Shown piece after piece: positions 53,160-57,080 of a stretch of 57,080 bases of DNA. A model generated the notes under the pieces. It did not search any database. It was given only the letters and a program-made list of their open reading frames with translations, and was not told where the DNA came from. The DNA is taken from the NCBI RefSeq assembly GCF_900169365.1, contig NZ_FXZH01000024.1, forward strand, positions 1 through 57,080, in the 5' to 3' direction. Each line of letters begins with the position of its first letter. The first letter of the stretch is position 1. The translations under genes and the position numbers were made by a program. The stretch is from Brevibacterium sp. 239c. Lineage in GTDB: Bacteria; Actinomycetota; Actinomycetes; Actinomycetales; Brevibacteriaceae.

Positions 53160-54938
53160 GTGTCAGCAGATCTAACTATCGTCGACATCAAATGGGAGCG
53201 GGTGAACCTCAGCTTCGTTGTCGAATTCTCTGGTGACGCGGTCGATGACTTCTACCTCACTTCAAATGCGAACCCCGGTGAGAAGCTGTTCCCCGTGACT
53301 TTCGAGCGCATCGATACGACTCGATATAACCTGAAGATTATCGTCACTCTCTTTAATCGTCGAGGTCAGGTGCCCAATGGCACCTACTTCCTGGTGGCGC
53401 GGACAGGTGCGGAGTTGCACCCTGCGGACTTCCCCCTCGGACGAGTCGCCGAGCTGGACGAACGGTCCAGAGCCTTCGTCTACAACAAGAACCGATCTGC
53501 ATATACAGTGACATTCGGAATCTCAGACGACGAAGAGGCACCGCATTTCCTGATGCGTACCTATTCGTTCGGTCGGTCAGCAGGGAAGCCATCGACCGTT
53601 CGTGCGCGAATCAAGTCGAAAGTGCGATCGAAGTGGGTAAAGACGAAACGCAAAGCTCTGCGAGGCGTGTTCGCGGTTGCAGCAAAGAGGCGCCCGGCAG
53701 CGGGCAACAATGTCCTGTTTGCTTCCGAAGCGAGGCCGAATATGCAGGGCAACCTCAAGGCGGTCCACGACAGGATGCTTGAGCGAGGGCTAGATAAGGA
53801 CTTCAATTTCGGATACTCATTCCGGACGGGACGGACCAGCTCTCGCCAAAACGCGCTCAATCTTGCCTGGCAGATGGGCAAAGCAAACACAATCCTGATC
53901 GACGACTACTTCGCGGTCCTCAAAGACCTCGGCGATCGAAACAATCAGAAAATTGTGCAGCTGTGGCATGCGGGAAGTGGGTTTAAATCAGTCGGATATA
54001 GCCGTTTCGGTCAGTATGGTTCGCCGAATCTGCGCAACGCTCACCGTCTCTACTCTTATGCGATATGTGGATCCCAGCATCTGCGCGATGTCTATAGTGA
54101 GGCATTCGGAATTGAGCGAGAGTCCGTTCTTGCCACGGGCCTGCCACGAATCGACGGATTCCTGCGTGAAGGACGTGCTGAAGAAGTGCGTATCGAATTT
54201 GAGGAATCATTCCCGAATACCAAAAGTAAACGGAAGATTTTACTGGCTCCGACCTTCCGGGGACGAGGCTCGGGCGACGCGCACTACGACTACGACGTAA
54301 TTGATTTCGCAGCCCTGTATGAGGCGTGCGGGGAAGACTCTGTTGTTCTCTTTCGCCAGCATCATTTCATCCCAGACCCAGCACCAATCCCAGCTGAGTT
54401 CAGCGATCGGCTCATTGACGTCGCCGCCTGCCCGGACACCAACGATCTGCTCTTGATCTCCGACATTCTGATCACTGACTATTCGTCAGTCATCTATGAG
54501 TACTCGTTGCTTGAAAGGCCGATGATCTTCTTCGCCTATGACCTCGAGACATACTCAGCGACTCGCGGAATGCATAGAGCATACGAAGAAGCCGCTCCTG
54601 GAAGCATTGCCACTACGTTCGATGAACTGATCTCACTTCTCCGTGAACCTGAGCTGAGTGTTGAGAAGACGAAGGAGTTCGTGCAAGAGAACTTTGACTA
54701 TGTCGATACGAACAACTCCGACCGAGTCATCGATTCGCTGATACTTTCAGACCCCGTGGTCGATTCCGCGCCTTCAGGTCCACTTCGCTACGAAGACCTG
54801 ATCGAACAGGATCTGGAAGAAGACCCCGACAATGATGCCGAAGAAGACAGCTCGCACCATCCAGATGAGGATGAGAGCGCTGCGGACATCGCTGAAGAAG
54901 AGAACAACGAGGAGAACGAATGGCAAACATCGCAGTAG
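53160..54938 (+). CDS. CDP-polyol phosphotransferase (TagF/TarL-like) with acidic tail
   Basis: A 592-residue Glyphos_transf protein. Residues 1-150 are a beta-rich N-terminal domain, then a basic stretch near 160-190. The GT-B core follows with VLFASEARPNMQGNLKAVHD, KIVQLWHAGSGFKSVGYSRF (His), ILLAPTFRGRGSG and ILITDYSSVIYEYSLLERP. The last 45 residues are mainly Glu and Asp (DLEEDPDNDAEEDSSHH and onward). GTG 53160 has AAGGGG five bases before it. The coding end overlaps the cytidylyltransferase start by 19 bases, so the two are coupled. Probably polymerises the CDP-polyol made by the next genes. Confidence 0.84.
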   Translation: MSADLTIVDIKWERVNLSFVVEFSGDAVDDFYLTSNANPGEKLFPVTFERIDTTRYNLKIIVTLFNRRGQVPNGTYFLVARTGAELHPADFPLGRVAELDERSRAFVYNKNRSAYTVTFGISDDEEAPHFLMRTYSFGRSAGKPSTVRARIKSKVRSKWVKTKRKALRGVFAVAAKRRPAAGNNVLFASEARPNMQGNLKAVHDRMLERGLDKDFNFGYSFRTGRTSSRQNALNLAWQMGKANTILIDDYFAVLKDLGDRNNQKIVQLWHAGSGFKSVGYSRFGQYGSPNLRNAHRLYSYAICGSQHLRDVYSEAFGIERESVLATGLPRIDGFLREGRAEEVRIEFEESFPNTKSKRKILLAPTFRGRGSGDAHYDYDVIDFAALYEACGEDSVVLFRQHHFIPDPAPIPAEFSDRLIDVAACPDTNDLLLISDILITDYSSVIYEYSLLERPMIFFAYDLETYSATRGMHRAYEEAAPGSIATTFDELISLLREPELSVEKTKEFVQENFDYVDTNNSDRVIDSLILSDPVVDSAPSGPLRYEDLIEQDLEEDPDNDAEEDSSHHPDEDESAADIAEEENNEENEWQTSQ

Positions 54939-55642
54939 TCTTCGCGGGAGGAGTCGGTGCCAGAATGGCTCACAGCTCTCGACCGAAGCAGTTTCTGGAA
55001 ATCCACGGTCGCCCGGTGATCGTCCATACCTTGGATATATTCCAGCAGCACCCAGACATCGACGCAATTGCCGTAGCAATATTGCCGCAGTTCCGCGAGC
55101 ATCTTGAACGACTTGTCAAGCGATACGAGTTGGACAAGGTCAAGTGGATTGTCGATGGTGGTTCAACCGGTCAGGAATCTCGACACAACGCGCTGAAAAC
55201 TGTCGCTGAAAGCAATGCCCCGGACAGTCTGGTTCTCATCCACGACGGAGTTCGCCCGCTCATTGATGCAGACCTTGTATCTCGCAATATCGAGAGCGCG
55301 CTTGAGTATGGCTCAGCAATCACATGCACAAAGATGACTGAGACCGTGGTGGTCGAAGAGGGAGCCGGCATCAAGGATGTCATCCCACGGGACCCACTGT
55401 GGACAGCCCAGGCCCCACAGACATTCCGGCTCAAGGATGCTCTTGACGGCTACGATCGTGCAGTTGCCGAAGGCGAGCACGACTCGATCGATACCTGCAC
55501 ACTCATGCACGGGTTCGGATACGACGTCCATCGGGTCGAGGGACCACGTACCAACATCAAGATCACTACCGCATCAGACTATTATGTCTGCCGAACCTTC
55601 TTGACGCTGATCGAAGACCGGGAGGCATTCGCTGGTGAATGA
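54920..55642 (+). CDS. IspD/TarI-type polyol-phosphate cytidylyltransferase
   Basis: A 240-residue nucleotidyltransferase: VVFAGGVGARMAHSSRPKQF (CTP-binding loop with the PKQF motif), WIVDGGSTGQESRHNALKTV, VLIHDGVRPLIDADLVSRNI, PRDPLWTAQAPQTFRLKDAL and the C-terminal NIKITTASDY. These are the motifs of IspD and of TarI/Bcs1-type enzymes that make CDP-ribitol. Placement between a phosphotransferase and an extended SDR argues for a teichoic-acid role rather than isoprenoid synthesis. The same pairing (cytidylyltransferase plus reductase-like SDR) is known for CDP-arabinitol and CDP-mannitol pathways, so the polyol is open. GAGGAGAACGA before ATG. Confidence 0.88.
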   Translation: MANIAVVFAGGVGARMAHSSRPKQFLEIHGRPVIVHTLDIFQQHPDIDAIAVAILPQFREHLERLVKRYELDKVKWIVDGGSTGQESRHNALKTVAESNAPDSLVLIHDGVRPLIDADLVSRNIESALEYGSAITCTKMTETVVVEEGAGIKDVIPRDPLWTAQAPQTFRLKDALDGYDRAVAEGEHDSIDTCTLMHGFGYDVHRVEGPRTNIKITTASDYYVCRTFLTLIEDREAFAGE

Positions 55643-56702
55643 CGTCGCACTTTTTGACTCGCCAGTATTTCAGGAAGACGTTCGGCGGTTGGTCAGAGAA
55701 CCATTGGCCTGGGAAACGTACCGCGATCAGAATATTCTTGTAACAGGTGCCTCAGGAATGATACCGATGTACATCGTCGGGACCCTATTGGCAGCTAATG
55801 ATGAATATGACCTGGGCTTACATGTCACTGGAATGGTGCGCAACGTTGCCAAAGCGAGGCCACGGCTCAGCGCTGCCCTCTCACGGACAGATTTCACTCT
55901 GGTCGAAGGAGATGTGATTGAGCCGAAGGAATTCGAGCGGACATTCACCACGATCTTCCATGGCGCATCGCCAGCAAGGCCTTCTCTGCACAAGAGTTCG
56001 CCCGTGTCTACGCTTAAGGCCAATACGCTGGGCACGATCAATCTTTTGGACCGGCTTGTCAGCGACGGAGGAGGCTCCTTCGTGCTCCTTTCGTCCTCGG
56101 AAGTGTATGGATCTGTATCCGGAGTCGAACTGATCGCTGAAGATTCGGTCGGCGAACTTCAGCACTTTGCTCCGCGCGCGAGCTATTCGGAGGGCAAACG
56201 AATCGCCGAAACAGCTCTAGCTGCCTATTCCGATGAGTTCGACATTCGACCGTTGAGTGTCAGGTTCGGTCACATCTACGGGCCCGGCATGGCTCTGGAC
56301 GACGGCCGGGTGCAGGCTGACTTCCTGGCTGATGTCGTCCGTGGGCGGGACATCACGATGATGAGTGCGGGCGCTCCGACAAGAACTTATACTTATGTGT
56401 CGGACGCAGTTCTGGGCCTGTTCTATGCGCACCTGCGTGGTGAAGAATCCGTCTACAACGTTGCCGATCCAAAGGGCAACGTCAGCATTCGGGAACTTGC
56501 AGAGGAGTTCGCTGCGGCACGGCCGTCGCTTGGTCTGAAGCTTGATTTCGCCAATGAGGCTGACAGCGGTTCGTATTCGCCGGTTGCATCTTTGGGCCTC
56601 GCCTCTGATCGGATTCAGTCGCTGGGCTGGGCTGCGAAGACGGACCTATCTACGGGAGTCTCCCGGGCAATCCGCTCTTTCGAAGAGGGTCCGCTAATCT
56701 AG
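55635..56702 (+). CDS. Extended SDR (NAD-dependent epimerase/dehydratase family)
   Basis: A 355-residue extended SDR: ILVTGASGMIPMYIVGTLLA near residue 35 (an unusual GxxGMIP form of the Rossmann loop), TIFHGASPARPSLHKSSPVS, SFVLLSSSEVYGSVSG (catalytic Ser) and YSEGKRIAETAL (Tyr-x3-Lys), then VRFGHIYGPGMALDDGRV and TRTYTYVSDAV. Similar proteins partner IspD-like enzymes in CDP-polyol formation. GTG 55635 overlaps the cytidylyltransferase stop by eight bases, so the two products are made together. Likely reduces or epimerises the sugar part of the CDP-linked intermediate, or makes a modified sugar for the polymer. Confidence 0.85.
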   Translation: MNDVALFDSPVFQEDVRRLVREPLAWETYRDQNILVTGASGMIPMYIVGTLLAANDEYDLGLHVTGMVRNVAKARPRLSAALSRTDFTLVEGDVIEPKEFERTFTTIFHGASPARPSLHKSSPVSTLKANTLGTINLLDRLVSDGGGSFVLLSSSEVYGSVSGVELIAEDSVGELQHFAPRASYSEGKRIAETALAAYSDEFDIRPLSVRFGHIYGPGMALDDGRVQADFLADVVRGRDITMMSAGAPTRTYTYVSDAVLGLFYAHLRGEESVYNVADPKGNVSIRELAEEFAAARPSLGLKLDFANEADSGSYSPVASLGLASDRIQSLGWAAKTDLSTGVSRAIRSFEEGPLI

Positions 56703-56706
56703 TCGC

Positions 56707-56744
56707 GGTCGTGTAAGTTACTAGCCGACCACGCTTACACGACC
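56707..56744 (+). terminator. Hairpin after the SDR gene
   Basis: Perfect 11-bp arms GGTCGTGTAAG (56707-56717) and CTTACACGACC (56734-56744), loop 16 bases, starting five bases after the stop. No T-run. Confidence 0.6.
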
Positions 56745-56792
56745 CGTGGCGGCGCCCCCGGGGCCGATGTCGACTCTACGAATTGAGCAGAA

Positions 56793-56984
56793 TTGAACAA
56801 AATTCGAGTCCTCTTGTTGACTAACAGAGACTCTGACAACGTTGGCGATCAATTAATCGAGGCGTCAGTCATCAGTCTTTTGAAGACGGTTGCTGCCAAT
56901 CTCGACCTCGACGAGGACTCATTCGAGATATCGAGTCGGGCAGCGGGAATCATCTGGTTGGGTCCCCGAGTAGGAGTCCGGTGA
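56793..56984 (+). pseudogene. Truncated polysaccharide pyruvyltransferase
   Basis: An N-terminal piece of a second polysaccharide pyruvyltransferase: IRVLLLTNRDSDNVGDQLIE, ASVISLLKTVAANLDLD and FEISSRAAGII, with the NVGDQLIE motif of the family. The likeness ends at about residue 55, after which the frame runs into insertion-sequence DNA (WLGPRVGVR) and stops at 56984, so some 250-300 residues are lost or lie beyond the element. It belongs functionally to the polymer locus. Confidence 0.75.
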
Positions 56985-57080
56985 CTATGTGAGTTTCGCA
57001 TCCGATAATGGATGCAAGGAGGAAATTCACAGATCATGGCACGTAGACATACCCCGGATCAGGTCATCGCGAAAGTGCGT
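56957..57080 (+). mobile_element. Left end of an IS3-type element (runs off the window)
   Basis: The element is inferred to begin near 56957 with TGGTTGGGTCCCCGAG, where the pyruvyltransferase homology stops; the TG start suits IS3-family ends. The transposase orfA begins at 57036. The right end is outside the window, so the boundary, inverted repeats and target duplication cannot be checked. Confidence 0.65.
57036..57080 (+). CDS. IS3-family transposase orfA, first 15 codons
   Basis: AAGGAGGAAATTC precedes ATG 57036, and the frame reads MARRHTPDQVIAKVR to the window edge. This matches the N-terminal start of IS3-family OrfA proteins (pattern: RKHTPEQIIxKLR), the HTH part that binds the element ends. 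The gene is cut by the window edge, not by a mutation. Confidence 0.7.
   Translation, partial: MARRHTPDQVIAKVR

Overview
The window is high-GC actinobacterial DNA: GTG and TTG starts, leaderless TetR genes, GC-rich hairpins without long T-runs, and many SDR and TetR genes. The gene content fits Micrococcales, and I lean towards Brevibacterium. That genus assignment is an inference from gene content; there is no rRNA or other marker here. No tRNA, rRNA or CRISPR array was found.

Layout. (1) 1-4.9 kb: a 36-bp tandem repeat, then a stress-type group: a small ESFPASDPP-motif protein, two short-chain dehydrogenases (SDRs), an FAD/NAD oxidoreductase, a flavin-reductase-like protein and a ChaB/Rho_N-type protein. 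(2) 4.9-9.6 kb: an XRE-cupin regulator, a malate dehydrogenase gene broken by one in-frame TAG, a secreted glycerophosphodiesterase, a PepSY lipoprotein, a hydrolase relic and a GNAT acetyltransferase. (3) 9.6-24.6 kb: accessory redox genes (NmrA-like proteins, SDRs, a covalent-FAD oxidase, a Ddn-like/cupin fusion, an isochorismatase-fold hydrolase, a quinone oxidoreductase) with TetR regulators and many gene relics. Parts of 10.5-13.4 kb recur at 21.1-24.5 kb as a diverged, decayed copy that now surrounds a CE4 deacetylase lipoprotein and an unknown protein. (4) 24.6-32.4 kb: a TetR-controlled unit (two tiny membrane proteins, a DHA2-type MFS exporter, a GMC oxidoreductase) with matching operators; a TetR/flavin-monooxygenase divergon with two perfect palindromes; a DUF2795 protein and an acyl-CoA ligase relic. 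(5) 32.5-57.1 kb: corA, then a large cell-surface polymer locus.

The polymer locus encodes five CDP-glycerol/CDP-polyol phosphotransferase-like proteins (one fused to a GT4 glycosyltransferase), an XcbB/CpsF-like protein, glycerol-3-phosphate cytidylyltransferase (tagD), a CDP-alcohol phosphatidyltransferase, a GT2, an OatA-like acyltransferase, a polysaccharide pyruvyltransferase fused to a GT8-like domain, a TagE-like GT4, an IspD/TarI-type cytidylyltransferase paired with an extended SDR, and a truncated second pyruvyltransferase. Together these should make CDP-glycerol plus a second CDP-polyol, polymerise them as teichoic-acid-like poly(polyol phosphate), and decorate the chain with sugars, acyl groups and pyruvate ketals. 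The locus is cut by an intact IS630 element at a convergent junction and, at the right edge, by an IS3-type element that truncates the second pyruvyltransferase.
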